Positions 1 to 8,645 of a stretch of DNA of 64,000 nucleotides are shown here, piece after piece; positions within the stretch are counted from its first letter, which is position 1; every line of letters starts with the position of its first letter. Source of the DNA: CAZUMW01 sp964621615 (GTDB lineage: Bacteria; Desulfobacterota; WTBG01; CAIYCZ01; CAIRTM01); assembly GCA_964621615.1 (NCBI GenBank), contig CAZUMW010000002.1:186001-250000 (forward strand). Reading direction: 5' to 3'. The translations under genes were made by a program, and so were the position numbers. The notes beneath the pieces are model-generated. The model did no database searches, was not told where the DNA came from, and worked only from the letters and a program-made list of their open reading frames with translations.

Positions 1-1344
1 AAAGAGCTCCTGCGCTGCGGCAGCCTCTTTGCCGTCGTCCGGATTAAACGGCAGGCTGAATTCCACATGGCAGCTTGTGCCCATGTGCGCTGGCTGAATG
101 TAGGCGCAGATATCTGAGGGCGGGTACCCGGCAGCTTCCGCCAACGAGCGCATCGCCGTTACAAATTCAGGTGTCCGGTTAAGCGTGGTTAGAAAGAATA
201 TATCCCTGCACCCGCCTTTGCAGCGAAGCTTCCAATAGGGCTCGTGTGAGGGGCTGAGCACTGCGTCTGCTGCCTGCTCAGCTGTTGCCCCGGGAACCGC
301 CGACTCCAGAGATACGCCGGCCTGCCGGGCTATATCGCTGACATCCTTTTCCATATACGCAACCTTGTCCTCCGGCAATATGTCACGCCCGGCCAGCCCA
401 AAGAAAAGAATCCATGGGGGAAGCTTTTCCTGCAGGCCCATGATTTGTTCAGGGCTTTCTCCGAGAATGGCTGCCAGACTGGACCCGCTTAAAAGCAGAA
501 GCTCATCATGAAACCGTATTCTCAGGAGCTGGTAGGCAAAGGCGATTAAGCTGTCAAGCCCTTCAGACGGCACCAGAAAAAACCGCTGCACTTTGGGCAG
601 CACCTCACACCTGAGAGATGCCCAGGTCACAATTCCCATGGTTCCCTGTGCCGCTGATACTATCTTGTGGTAATTGAATTGGCCGGGGCCGTATTGATAC
701 AGCGCCGAATACTGAGTTTTGCGGCGTTTTTCAAGTACTTCCTCCAGCGGAACGAGCTTTGCCTCCTGTCCGGCTGTTGTGCTGATGCTTGCACCGGCAA
801 CCTCCCCGGTCCTGAACATATCCCCGCTGCCGATTACGGCCTCAATGCACCGCATCGGCTCGCTCAGCGACCATGCATACCGGGGGTTCGTTATCGGCTC
901 CCGCTCAAGGACGCTGCCCAGAACGGACTTGGAGGTACGCGGCAAAAGCGGCATGGAAAGTCTCATTCCCTGCCTGGCAAGCTCCGCCTGCAGCGTGCTG
1001 AACGTAACGCCTGGCTCAACGATAGCAACCCTGTTCCTGCGGTCCGTCATGATGATACGCTTCATTCCGCCGAGGTCCACAATAACGGAACCTTCCGAGC
1101 AGGGAACACTGTCGCCGCGGAAATGCGGCGGCCCTGAGCTTACCGGCACGAGCGGCGTTTTGGTCCGGTTTGCCCAGGAAACGATACCCTGCACTTCATC
1201 AGCATTTTTGGGCTTCGCTACCATCAAAGGCTTCATGGGCGGGGTGAAGCTGTGGTCGCTTGAGTAAGCGTCCACTGCAGCCGTATCATCAATTACATTC
1301 TCCGCACCGACAATTTTTATAAGATCATCCTTTTTTTCGGCCAT
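1..1344 (-). CDS. FAD-binding oxidase, GlcD/FAD_binding_4 type (C-terminus outside window)
   Basis: About 448 codons read leftward without a stop and run off the left edge. The start at 1344 (MAEKKDDL) is preceded by a GAGG Shine-Dalgarno six bases upstream. Residues 30-130 resemble the FAD-binding half of the glycolate oxidase/D-lactate dehydrogenase/vanillyl-alcohol oxidase superfamily: a PP-loop-like PVSSGPPHFRG at about 67-77, then the VIVDLGGMKRI and VAIVEPGVTFSTLQ strands, and later AAQGTMGIVTWASL near residue 225. Known members oxidise 2-hydroxy acids or related alcohols with FAD. The substrate cannot be told here, because the C-terminal substrate half is incomplete and no Fe-S partner is visible. 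Several overlapping plus-strand frames in this interval are shadows of this gene. Confidence 0.85.
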   Translation of the reverse strand, partial: MAEKKDDLIKIVGAENVIDDTAAVDAYSSDHSFTPPMKPLMVAKPKNADEVQGIVSWANRTKTPLVPVSSGPPHFRGDSVPCSEGSVIVDLGGMKRIIMTDRRNRVAIVEPGVTFSTLQAELARQGMRLSMPLLPRTSKSVLGSVLEREPITNPRYAWSLSEPMRCIEAVIGSGDMFRTGEVAGASISTTAGQEAKLVPLEEVLEKRRKTQYSALYQYGPGQFNYHKIVSAAQGTMGIVTWASLRCEVLPKVQRFFLVPSEGLDSLIAFAYQLLRIRFHDELLLLSGSSLAAILGESPEQIMGLQEKLPPWILFFGLAGRDILPEDKVAYMEKDVSDIARQAGVSLESAVPGATAEQAADAVLSPSHEPYWKLRCKGGCRDIFFLTTLNRTPEFVTAMRSLAEAAGYPPSDICAYIQPAHMGTSCHVEFSLPFNPDDGKEAAAAQELF

Positions 1345-1417
1345 CTATACCTCACTTTAACTCTGAAATGTTATATTCCTATTTTCAGCACGGATTCAGC
1401 CAATTGGTTCGTAGAAT

Positions 1418-1434
1418 GTAGTCTTTAGGACTAC
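1418..1434. promoter_or_regulatory. Palindrome upstream of the FAD oxidase, possible operator
   Basis: GTAGTC-N5-GACTAC is a perfect six-base inverted repeat about 75 bases upstream of the FAD oxidase start. A T-rich run follows on the plus strand. The size and symmetry suit a small repressor dimer (for example GntR-like), but no regulator gene is visible nearby. It could also be a weak hairpin. Confidence 0.3.
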
Positions 1435-1874
1435 GTTACTGAGAATAATATTTTTTTCAAACCTTGTCAAGGAAGTTTTTTGGAAAGGGCAGGCGATTAC
1501 ATGAAAAAGCAAAGAAGAACGGCCATTTCCTTTCCTGCGCAATGCTAAGGTGTTCAGCAGAAAATTGAAACCCTGGCTGCTTGTGCAGGTTATGCCCCCG
1601 GATATCCTCTGTGTTTCTGCAATGGATAAAATGCATAAGAAATGCGGCGCAGTGAAAAAAATCGATGCGAATAAAGATTATGAGTTAAATATATCAGTGC
1701 AGCTTAGATTGTGCATACTCGTTCAGCAACTGCAGTGTCCCTGATTTCCTATTGCTTATTGCCGGCAGAAACGTGTGGGTGAGGCTTTGTCAATGAAGCG
1801 AGCACAAGTTCACCAAAAACAATCATCTCATCCTATTATTTTGAGACGTTTTATGGAAATATTTTTTAAGCGTA

Positions 1875-1883
1875 TGGTATAAT
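1875..1883 (+). promoter_or_regulatory. Extended -10 promoter for the dockerin gene
   Basis: TGGTATAAT is a consensus extended -10 element (TGn plus TATAAT at 1878-1883). The -35 region 17 bases upstream is poor, as is common for extended -10 promoters. A start near 1890 would give a leader of about 88 bases containing the 1908-1932 hairpin. Confidence 0.45.
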
Positions 1884-1907
1884 ATTTTGAAGTTTCAGCA
1901 AAGCCGG

Positions 1908-1932
1908 AATGCATCAGATCCTCTGATGCATT
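1908..1932 (+). other. Perfect 11-bp hairpin in the 5' leader of the dockerin gene
   Basis: AATGCATCAGA, a three-base loop, then TCTGATGCATT: an uninterrupted 11-bp stem. Only three T residues follow, so it is a poor intrinsic terminator. It may be an mRNA-stabilising leader hairpin or an operator. It ends about 45 bases before the start codon. Confidence 0.55.
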
Positions 1933-1977
1933 TATAAACTCAATATCATTTATTTTAAAACCTGACAGGAGTTCCCT

Positions 1978-2697
1978 ATGAGAAAATCGTTCAGCTTAAT
2001 TTTGATCCTGATATCATTAACTTTAAGCCTCCCCATCATTTTTTCAGCAACCGTCATGGCCGGATACACGGCGATGCAGGGGGAATGCCCCCATGACGGG
2101 GACTTGAACGAGGATGGCAATTTGACTCTGGCGGATGTATTTCTGGGGTATCGATATGTTGCCGGGTTAGAGGAATTTGATGAGTGCCAGCTTCAGAGGG
2201 CCGACATGAATTGTGATGAAGCGGTGGAAATGAGCGATATTGTAGCGATATTTGTTTGTTGTATCAAGGAGCGCACGAGCCAGCCGTGCACCCCCTGTGA
2301 TGAGCAAAGCGACACTGATAATGAAACGACAACAACCACGACGGTTCTGAATGAGGTGTCCCTCTCCATTATCGGTACGTGGACAAACAGCGACTATGAC
2401 GGACAGGGCCGGTCAGGAATGGTGGTCTTTGAAAAATCTGCGGGCGATAGCATATCTTATGCCGCTTATGACAATTCGGATGGATCCGGAACCGCTTATT
2501 ACGGCGATGTTCATGTTAAAGAAACCTGGCTTGACGAACAGGGCAGAAGCGTCAGCCGAGCAGTAGTAACGCTTGATGGCGGAATGTTCTGGGAGACCCT
2601 TTATCGGATCAGCGCAGACGGATCGACCCTCGAGGCACAGTCGGGAGTTGATGCAATCGATCCACAGGGGATGACCTATTCTATTTATTACCGGTGA
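1978..2697 (+). CDS. Secreted dockerin-type-I-like protein
   Basis: 239 residues with an N-terminal signal peptide (hydrophobic SLILILISLTLSLPIIF, likely cleavage near AMA/MAG about residue 28). An AGGAG Shine-Dalgarno lies six bases before the ATG. Two EF-hand-like calcium loops of the dockerin pattern DxNxDGxxxxxD follow: DLNEDGNLTLAD and DMNCDEAVEMSD, spaced as in a type I dockerin. Dockerins normally bind cohesin domains on scaffold or surface proteins. The C-terminal about 110 residues (IIGTWTNSDYDGQG onward) look like a small beta-rich domain I do not recognise, after a Thr-rich linker. No cohesin domain is visible in the window, so the partner is unknown. It sits directly against an integrase remnant, which suggests a recently acquired patch. 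Confidence 0.75.
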   Translation: MRKSFSLILILISLTLSLPIIFSATVMAGYTAMQGECPHDGDLNEDGNLTLADVFLGYRYVAGLEEFDECQLQRADMNCDEAVEMSDIVAIFVCCIKERTSQPCTPCDEQSDTDNETTTTTTVLNEVSLSIIGTWTNSDYDGQGRSGMVVFEKSAGDSISYAAYDNSDGSGTAYYGDVHVKETWLDEQGRSVSRAVVTLDGGMFWETLYRISADGSTLEAQSGVDAIDPQGMTYSIYYR

Positions 2698-2724
2698 AGT
2701 TGTTTTGTTGATCGGGCTGCAATA

Positions 2725-3192
2725 GGAGACGCCATTTTAAATGGCTGGTTTGTTGAGTTTAGACGCTCTAATGGCAGTACGGGAGAGTTGACAACCCCAA
2801 AAAACGGCAAAACGCAGCGTGGTGAAATATCGGGGCAGTTCACAGACACGTTTATGCAGCAGCGAAGCATAAACGCGAAGCACTTCTATACTGTATGTCA
2901 GATGTTCCCTTGCGGGTTTTTGTGTCGGAGAGGTTCACGCCTCTTGACCTCAACAACATCAGGCACCGGGCGTTTACCAAAAGCCTTGAAAAGGCGGGAC
3001 TGCGGACGATCTGTCTGCATGATCTGCGGCATATCTACGCCGCGCTTCTCATCTCACAGGGTGAGTCACTTGCCTACGATCGTGCTCAAATGTGGCAACG
3101 CTCCATACAGGTGTGGATTTCTACGGGTATCTGGTGCCGGGGAGCACCCGGCAGGCGGTAGACAGACTGGACGACGAAACGCATAAAAAAGC
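2725..3192 (+). pseudogene. Frameshifted tyrosine recombinase (phage-type integrase) remnant
   Basis: Fragments of the C-terminal catalytic half of a phage/ICE-type integrase appear in changing frames. One frame gives NGWFVEFRRSNGSTG followed by TTPKNGKTQR. A second frame (from about 2895) gives the catalytic-box motif LHDLRHIYAALLISQG with the HxxR core. A third (from about 3092) gives VDFYGYLVPGSTRQAVDRLDD, which contains the region of the nucleophilic Tyr. At least two frameshifts separate them, and the N-terminal DNA-binding part is missing. The remnant points at the tRNA-Thr 3' end about 75 bases away, the usual integration site of such elements. It is not functional as it stands. Confidence 0.8.
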
Positions 3193-3224
3193 AACCTATA
3201 CGCAACCAGAGGCCCCGACCGCAC

Positions 3225-3255
3225 AAAAAAGCACTCAGCTATCAGCTAAGTGCTT
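3225..3255 (-). terminator. Intrinsic terminator of tRNA-Thr
   Basis: Read on the minus strand: a 12-bp stem AAGCACTTAGCT/AGCTGAGTGCTT with one wobble, a three-base loop, then a run of T. It lies 12 bases after the tRNA-Thr 3' end. Confidence 0.8.
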
Positions 3256-3266
3256 GATTTTGCTTA

Positions 3267-3338
<72 letters not shown>

Positions 3339-3364
3339 GCCACAGCGATGTTATTATCGATTTA

Positions 3365-4030
3365 TTATAACATGGAAAAAAAGGCGCGCCGGATGAAATT
3401 AAAATTGTTTTTAATCTCATCTGCTCCCTGCACCAGCTCATTGTGTCCGGGCAGCAGATGCTGCGAGGAAAGGGAGGAAATTTTTTCAATGCTTTGTTTA
3501 AGCTGTTCGCCGCTTCCGCCGGGAAAATCCGTGCGGCCGACACTCCCGCTGAACACGACATCCCCGGATACGAGCACCTGCTTTTCCGGCCAGTGCAGAC
3601 AGACCGATCCGGGCGAGTGTCCCGGAGTGTGATAAACCTGCAGGGAGATATCGCCTACATTCAGATCGCCTTCTGTCATGTAGAAATCAACCTCAAACGA
3701 GGGCTGCTCGAGCCCGAACATTTTGAAGAAATCCTTGCCCACATCATTGAGAAACTTCTGCTCCTCTTCGTGCAGGGTTATCTGGGGGCCGTTTCCGGCA
3801 AAATAGCCGACCCCGTCGATGTGATCGGGGTGTGAGTGCGTATTTATGATAAGCGCGATATCATCGGGGTTCAGCCCGTCTTTTTTCATGCCTTCCAGAA
3901 TACCGGGCACATGGTGCTTTAACCCGGGATCGATCAGTATAAGGTTTTCTCCCTGCAGCACATAGGTGTTACAGTTGTTCTCCATCATGTTTGTCCACAG
4001 ATAGGCGTAAACGCCGTCGGTGACTTTCAT
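3365..4030 (-). CDS. MBL-fold metallo-hydrolase (glyoxalase II-like)
   Basis: 221 residues, preceded by AGGAG. It has the metallo-beta-lactamase signature THSHPDHID (metal ligands H65, H67, D69, H70), a second His in HTPGHSPGS near 135, the bridging Asp in SGDVVF and a last His in LLPGHNE. The length and the TPGHSPGS and VGRTDFPGG segments match the small glyoxalase II-like hydrolases, which usually split thioesters. The true substrate is not evident. It is divergent from lon, and its end is 27 bases upstream of the tRNA-Thr gene on the same strand. Confidence 0.85.
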   Translation of the reverse strand: MKVTDGVYAYLWTNMMENNCNTYVLQGENLILIDPGLKHHVPGILEGMKKDGLNPDDIALIINTHSHPDHIDGVGYFAGNGPQITLHEEEQKFLNDVGKDFFKMFGLEQPSFEVDFYMTEGDLNVGDISLQVYHTPGHSPGSVCLHWPEKQVLVSGDVVFSGSVGRTDFPGGSGEQLKQSIEKISSLSSQHLLPGHNELVQGADEIKNNFNFIRRAFFSML

Positions 4031-4208
4031 ACAGACACTCCTGTAAATATGTTCATCCCATTAATTTTAAAGGAGTAATGTACCCCATCGCTCATAAAAG
4101 TGCAAGCATGAATTGCTTTGCGGTGTGTGGAAAGCAGGCGGCCTGATATAATAGTGCCGAGTATGTATCGCTGCACGGCAGGCCGGCATTTATTTTTCCA
4201 TCTGCCTC

Positions 4209-4235
4209 TTGACCCACCCGATAAAATGGTATAGA
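4209..4235 (+). promoter_or_regulatory. Possible promoter of lon
   Basis: TTGACC, a 15-base spacer and TATAGA lie about 57 bases upstream of the lon start. The spacer is shorter than ideal. No CIRCE-type inverted repeat is seen. Confidence 0.35.
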
Positions 4236-4291
4236 AATTAATACCGAACGCTTATTAAATAAATCTATTTTTCAAAAGGTGCGACAACTCT

Positions 4292-6721
4292 ATGGTATAT
4301 CAAGTTGAAAAAGAACCGGTAGAAATTCCAGACGTGCTGCCCCTGCTTCCCGTCAGGGATATCGTGGTGTTTTCATACATGTTTTTGCCGCTGTTTGTGG
4401 GGCGAGAGTCATCCATCAGGGCGGTTGAAGAGGCAATGGATAACGACCGCCTGATACTGCTTGCCACGCAGAAGGACCCGGCCAACGACTCCCCGGACCC
4501 TGAAGAGATTTATTCTGTGGGCACGGTGGCGATGGTTATGAAAAAGCTGAAGCTGCCTGATAACCGGATAAAGATACTGGTTCAGGGGATATCAAAAGCG
4601 CGCATTGTGCAGTATGAGGAAACCGACCAGCTGTTTCGTGTTTCTATTGAAAAAATTGATGAAGAGCCGCCCGATGAGGTTACGGTTGAAAACGAGGCTC
4701 TGGTGAGAAATGTAAAAGAGCAGTGTGAAAAAATCCTTTCCCTCAAGGGGCTTGTATCCCCTGAGGTTCAGGAGGTTCTTGAAAACGTTCACGATCCGGG
4801 CCGACTGGCCGACCTTGTCGCATCAAACCTTCGCCTGAGCATCGAGGAATCACAGGAAATCCTTGAGATTTTCGACCCTCTTCAGCGCCTGCAAAAGGTG
4901 AACGAGCATCTTTCAAAAGAGCTTGAGCTGTCAACTGTTCAGGCGAAAATACAGACCCAGGCAAAAGAGGAAATGTCAAAAACCCAGCGGGAGTACTTTC
5001 TGCGCGAGCAGCTTAGAGCCATCAAATCAGAGCTCGGGGACCTTGATGAAAAAACCCAGGAGGTAAATGAGTTTGCCGAGAAAATCAAAAAGGCGAAAAT
5101 GCCTCCCGATGCTGAAAAAGAGGCGCAGAAACAGCTCACCCGGCTGGACCAGATGCACCCCGATTCGGCTGAAGCCTCCATTGTGCGCACCTACCTTGAC
5201 TGGATGGTTGATATACCGTGGAGCAAATCGACAAAAGATAAGCTGGACATAAAGCGCGCACAGGCCATCCTTGATGAGGATCACTATGATCTCATAAAGG
5301 TTAAGGAGCGGATACTTGAATATCTGTCGGTGCGAAAGCTGAACAAAAAAATGAAGGGCCCGATTTTGTGCTTTGCCGGCCCTCCGGGCGTGGGGAAAAC
5401 ATCGCTCGGCAAATCAATCGCGCGGGCGCTGGGCAGAAAGTTTGTCCGCATCTCGCTTGGCGGCGTACGGGATGAAGCAGAGATTCGTGGCCACCGCCGC
5501 ACCTATATCGGTGCCATGCCGGGCAGAATAATACAGGGCATCAAGCAGGCCGGCACAAACAACCCGGTCTTCATGATGGATGAAATTGACAAAGTCGGTG
5601 CCGATTTCAGGGGCGATCCCTCTGCAGCGCTGCTTGAGGTGCTTGATCCCGAGCAGAACTTTGCCTTCAGCGATCACTATCTCAATATTGACTTTGACCT
5701 TTCAAACGTCATGTTTATCACTACGGCGAACCTTGTCGAGCCCATTATGTCGGCGCTCAAGGACAGGATGGAAATAATCGAGCTGTCGGGATACACTGAT
5801 GAGGAAAAGCTGAAAATAGCCAACCAGTTTCTCATACCGCGCCAGCTCAAGGAAAACGGCATTTCTGAAAAATACATAAAAATATCCGATGAAGCCATTC
5901 TCTCGATTATCAACAACTACACCCAGGAGGCCGGCCTGAGAAACCTGGAGCGCGAAATAGGCTCCGTGTGCCGTAAGGTTGCCCGCAGCGTTGCCGAAGG
6001 AAAGCGAACCCAGCACAAGATAAACCGCAGCAATATACGCAAATATCTCGGAGCTCCCAAGCGGCTTGCCGAAGAAGAGCAGCAGCAGCACTCGGTGGGC
6101 ATTGCCACCGGCCTGGCATGGACCCAGGTCGGCGGGGAGATTCTCTATATCGAGGTCAGCCTCATGAAGGGTAAGGGCAACCTGGTTATGACCGGATCTC
6201 TGGGCGACATCATGAAGGAGTCCGCGCAGGCGGCACTGTCATACATCCGGTCCCGGGCAAAAGAGCTCAACATCAGCCACACAGTTTTTGAGAAAAACGA
6301 TATTCATATCCACGTTCCCGCCGGCGCCATTCCAAAAGACGGACCGTCTGCCGGCATTACTATCGCCGCTGCACTGGTATCGGCCATTACTGATGTGCCG
6401 ACAAATAAAGATATAAGCATGACGGGCGAAATCACCCTGAGAGGAAGGGTTCTGCCTGTGGGCGGGCTGAAGGAAAAGTCACTGGCAGCCCTGCGCCACA
6501 ATATTTCCACGGTGATCGTCCCCGAGCGAAACAGAAAAGATATGGAGGAAATACCCGAAAGCATAAAGAAAAAAATAAGCTATATATTCGTCAAGCACAT
6601 TGATGATGTCATTGATGCAGCGCTTGTGAAAAATCCTAAACAGAAAACCAAAACCGCTAAAAAAGGCTCCCCTTCCAAAAAAAGTGCAGCTAAAAGATAT
6701 CGGCGAGCACCAGCTCATTGA
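4292..6721 (+). CDS. lon: ATP-dependent protease Lon
   Basis: 809 residues, the usual size of bacterial LonA. It has an N-terminal substrate-recognition domain (LPLLPVRDIVVFSYMFLPLFVGR), a coiled-coil middle part (KTQREYFLREQLRAIKSELG), an AAA+ module with Walker A GPPGVGKT near 364 and Walker B MMDEIDKVG near 428, and a C-terminal Ser-Lys protease with DGPSAG (catalytic Ser686) and the Lys about 43 residues later in GGLKEKS. It degrades misfolded and regulatory proteins in the cytoplasm. The Lys/Ser-rich tail after 780 (KQKTKTAKKGSPSKK) is an extension. Its last 38 bases overlap the thiL start in another frame, so the two are probably one transcript. Confidence 0.98.
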   Translation: MVYQVEKEPVEIPDVLPLLPVRDIVVFSYMFLPLFVGRESSIRAVEEAMDNDRLILLATQKDPANDSPDPEEIYSVGTVAMVMKKLKLPDNRIKILVQGISKARIVQYEETDQLFRVSIEKIDEEPPDEVTVENEALVRNVKEQCEKILSLKGLVSPEVQEVLENVHDPGRLADLVASNLRLSIEESQEILEIFDPLQRLQKVNEHLSKELELSTVQAKIQTQAKEEMSKTQREYFLREQLRAIKSELGDLDEKTQEVNEFAEKIKKAKMPPDAEKEAQKQLTRLDQMHPDSAEASIVRTYLDWMVDIPWSKSTKDKLDIKRAQAILDEDHYDLIKVKERILEYLSVRKLNKKMKGPILCFAGPPGVGKTSLGKSIARALGRKFVRISLGGVRDEAEIRGHRRTYIGAMPGRIIQGIKQAGTNNPVFMMDEIDKVGADFRGDPSAALLEVLDPEQNFAFSDHYLNIDFDLSNVMFITTANLVEPIMSALKDRMEIIELSGYTDEEKLKIANQFLIPRQLKENGISEKYIKISDEAILSIINNYTQEAGLRNLEREIGSVCRKVARSVAEGKRTQHKINRSNIRKYLGAPKRLAEEEQQQHSVGIATGLAWTQVGGEILYIEVSLMKGKGNLVMTGSLGDIMKESAQAALSYIRSRAKELNISHTVFEKNDIHIHVPAGAIPKDGPSAGITIAAALVSAITDVPTNKDISMTGEITLRGRVLPVGGLKEKSLAALRHNISTVIVPERNRKDMEEIPESIKKKISYIFVKHIDDVIDAALVKNPKQKTKTAKKGSPSKKSAAKRYRRAPAH

Positions 6722-7682
6722 AACTATTGCACGGCATGCAGCCGGGAGTCACCCCTCGATCATTCAGGGCATTGGAGATGATGCGGCGGTTATTGATGCA
6801 GGTGCCGGGGAGTGCTTTCTGGTCACCGCTGATGAGCTGAACGAGCAGGTGCATTTCAGCCGCAACAGCTGCAGCCCCTATCTTATTGGAAAAAAATCGT
6901 TTTCGGTCAATGCCAGCGATATAGCTGCTATGGGGGGCGGTGCCCCGCTGCTCTATGCGGTGTGCCTTTCAGCCCCGCCGGATACCCCGCTGCAGCACAT
7001 AACAATGCTGTATCGTGGCATGCAGGCCCGGGCGCAGGATTGCGGCGGCTTTTTGATCGGGGGCGATACCGTTGCGTCCCGGACAGGGCTCTCAATTTCC
7101 ATTACCGTTATAGCTCAGGCACAAAAAGAAACTGTGCTTTACCGCAGCGGTGCCCGGGTAAACGATCGCGTGTATGTAACCGGCAGCCTTGGTGATTCAG
7201 CGCTGGGTTTGGCGATGCTTAACAGCGGCGCGCCTGCTTCGCCCCGGCATCCGCTGCTGAGAAAGCACTTTGACCCGGTTGCGCAGCTTGCGGCAGCTCA
7301 GGAGCTGGCGCGCCTGCGCTGCGCTACCAGCATGATAGATATCAGCGACGGGCTGGTCGGTGATCTGCAGCATATTTTAAACAAAAGCGGTGTCGGTGCG
7401 GATATTCGTCTGGCCGCGCTGCCCCTGTCACGGTCATACAGGAAATACTGCAGCGCCTATAGCGGTGACTTCTATCGCCCGGCGCTTTGCGGGGGTGAGG
7501 ATTACGAGCTGCTGTTCACGGTGCCGCCGGAAAAAACAGATACAGTGATCCGCTGTGCCGCGCAGAGCGGCGTTGCGATGACCTGTATCGGCCATATTAC
7601 GAAAAACCCTTCCCGGCTTATGCTTGTGGATAATGAAGGCAGATGTTATGATCCTGACGAATGCGGATATGTTCATTTTTAG
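6684..7682 (+). CDS. thiL: Thiamine-monophosphate kinase
   Basis: 332 residues of the AIRS/PurM-like ATP-binding fold. N-terminal IQGIGDDAAVID is the metal- and ATP-binding segment; NASDIAAMGGGAPLLYAV, GGDTVAS and SMIDISDGLVGDL are family signatures, and a C-terminal LCGGEDYELLFTV block closes the fold. It phosphorylates thiamine phosphate to thiamine diphosphate, the last step of cofactor synthesis. The start is GTG at 6684, inside the end of lon, giving the expected N-terminus LKDIGEHQLIETIA. No other thiamine gene is visible nearby. Confidence 0.95.
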   Translation: MQLKDIGEHQLIETIARHAAGSHPSIIQGIGDDAAVIDAGAGECFLVTADELNEQVHFSRNSCSPYLIGKKSFSVNASDIAAMGGGAPLLYAVCLSAPPDTPLQHITMLYRGMQARAQDCGGFLIGGDTVASRTGLSISITVIAQAQKETVLYRSGARVNDRVYVTGSLGDSALGLAMLNSGAPASPRHPLLRKHFDPVAQLAAAQELARLRCATSMIDISDGLVGDLQHILNKSGVGADIRLAALPLSRSYRKYCSAYSGDFYRPALCGGEDYELLFTVPPEKTDTVIRCAAQSGVAMTCIGHITKNPSRLMLVDNEGRCYDPDECGYVHF

Positions 7683-7732
7683 CTGCGGCTTTTGCTGTAT
7701 GCCGTTCCCGTTCCCAAAGGATTCTTGCGCCC

Positions 7733-8482
7733 ATGAATGAGCAGACTATCAAAAAGATACTTGAGCAGGTAGGCGGGGGCACGCTTTCCATCGACGATGC
7801 GTTGAGCGCCCTTAAAACACTGCCATTTGAAGATATCGGCTTCGCCACCATAGATCATCATCGCACCATCAGGAAAGGCTTTCCCGAGGTGATATATGGG
7901 GAGGGCAAGTCCGCAGAGCAGATCGTCGCCATCATGTCCCGGATGGCTGAGCACGGCACAAACGTTCTTGCGACCAGGATTGACGCCGGAAAGGCAGAAG
8001 CAGTAAACCGCGTATTCCCCGACGCCGCCTATTACCCGCAGTCACGCGTGCTGACTCTGCTCACTGAACAGCCGCATCCCCGCGGCAGCGGGACGATCCT
8101 GGTGATATCGGCGGGAACGTCAGATATTCCCGTTGCCGAGGAAGCGCTGGTGACCGCGCAGGCCATGGGCAACAGGGTCGATCAGCTGTTTGATGTGGGC
8201 GTGGCCGGCATACACCGTCTGATGCAGAACAAAGAGATTATCTGCGGCGCAAACGTTATTATTGTTGTTGCCGGCATGGAGGGCGCCCTTCCCAGCGTTG
8301 TGGGGGGGCTGGTCTCTCGCCCTGTCATCGCTGTTCCCACCAGCACAGGCTACGGTGCAAGCTTCGGGGGCATTGCTGCGCTTCTGGGCATGCTCAACAC
8401 CTGTTCGTCCGGAATAGCGGTGGTAAACATCGACAACGGGTTCGGCGCAGGGTATATGGCAAGCCTTATTAACGAACGTTGA
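7733..8482 (+). CDS. larB: LarB, nickel-pincer cofactor synthesis carboxylase
   Basis: 249 residues from the ATG at 7733 (MNEQTIKKILEQVGGG). The longer frame into thiL has no start support. The C-terminal half is the PurE/AIR-carboxylase-like fold typical of LarB (ILVISAGTSDIPVAEEA, then DVGVAGIHRL and GMEGALPSVVGGLVSRPVIAVPTS). The N-terminal part DDALSALKTLPFEDIGFATIDHHR is also LarB-like. LarB carboxylates and hydrolyses nicotinic acid adenine dinucleotide to start the nickel-pincer cofactor of lactate racemase-type enzymes. larC and larE are not in this window, so the pathway must be completed elsewhere. Confidence 0.9.
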   Translation: MNEQTIKKILEQVGGGTLSIDDALSALKTLPFEDIGFATIDHHRTIRKGFPEVIYGEGKSAEQIVAIMSRMAEHGTNVLATRIDAGKAEAVNRVFPDAAYYPQSRVLTLLTEQPHPRGSGTILVISAGTSDIPVAEEALVTAQAMGNRVDQLFDVGVAGIHRLMQNKEIICGANVIIVVAGMEGALPSVVGGLVSRPVIAVPTSTGYGASFGGIAALLGMLNTCSSGIAVVNIDNGFGAGYMASLINER

Positions 8483-8645
8483 CGAACACGAAAAAAATCC
8501 ATCTGCAGCGTTGCGCTGCAATTTTCCGCCGCGGAGGGCGACGTGCAATAAGTACGTCTCTCGCAGATTCTGACCGGGTCAGGGCGGCTTCGGCTTTGCG
8601 CGCCTTGCATCTGTGAAGCCTTTTGCGAATTCGCCCTTTCCCCCA
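8483..8645. repeat. Intergenic repeat-like element with inverted ends
   Basis: GC-rich segment just after larB with partly complementary ends (CATCTGCAGCGTTGCGCTG on the left; GCGCGCCTTGCATCTG on the right) and an internal AATAAGTACGTCTC. From memory it resembles a dispersed intergenic sequence common in deltaproteobacterial genomes. Only one copy is present in this window, so the repeat status is inference. Confidence 0.35.

Larger units (their letters stand above)
1345..1977. other. Intergenic region between divergent oxidase and dockerin genes
   Basis: About 630 bases without a convincing gene. It holds the 1418-1434 palindrome, an extended -10 box near 1878 and a leader hairpin at 1908-1932. 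A 64-codon frame at 1550-1744 has no Shine-Dalgarno sequence, no recognisable motif and unusual composition, and is not called. Confidence 0.6.

Noticed and set aside
667..1267. Two plus-strand frames of 156 and 182 codons
   Set aside because: Antisense to the FAD oxidase, whose reading frame has clear family motifs.
1550..1744. 64-codon frame in the oxidase/dockerin gap
   Set aside because: No ribosome-binding sequence, motif or operon context.
4078..4146. 22-codon frame after AAAGGAG in the lon upstream region
   Set aside because: The start is only two bases from the Shine-Dalgarno-like sequence and nothing else supports it.
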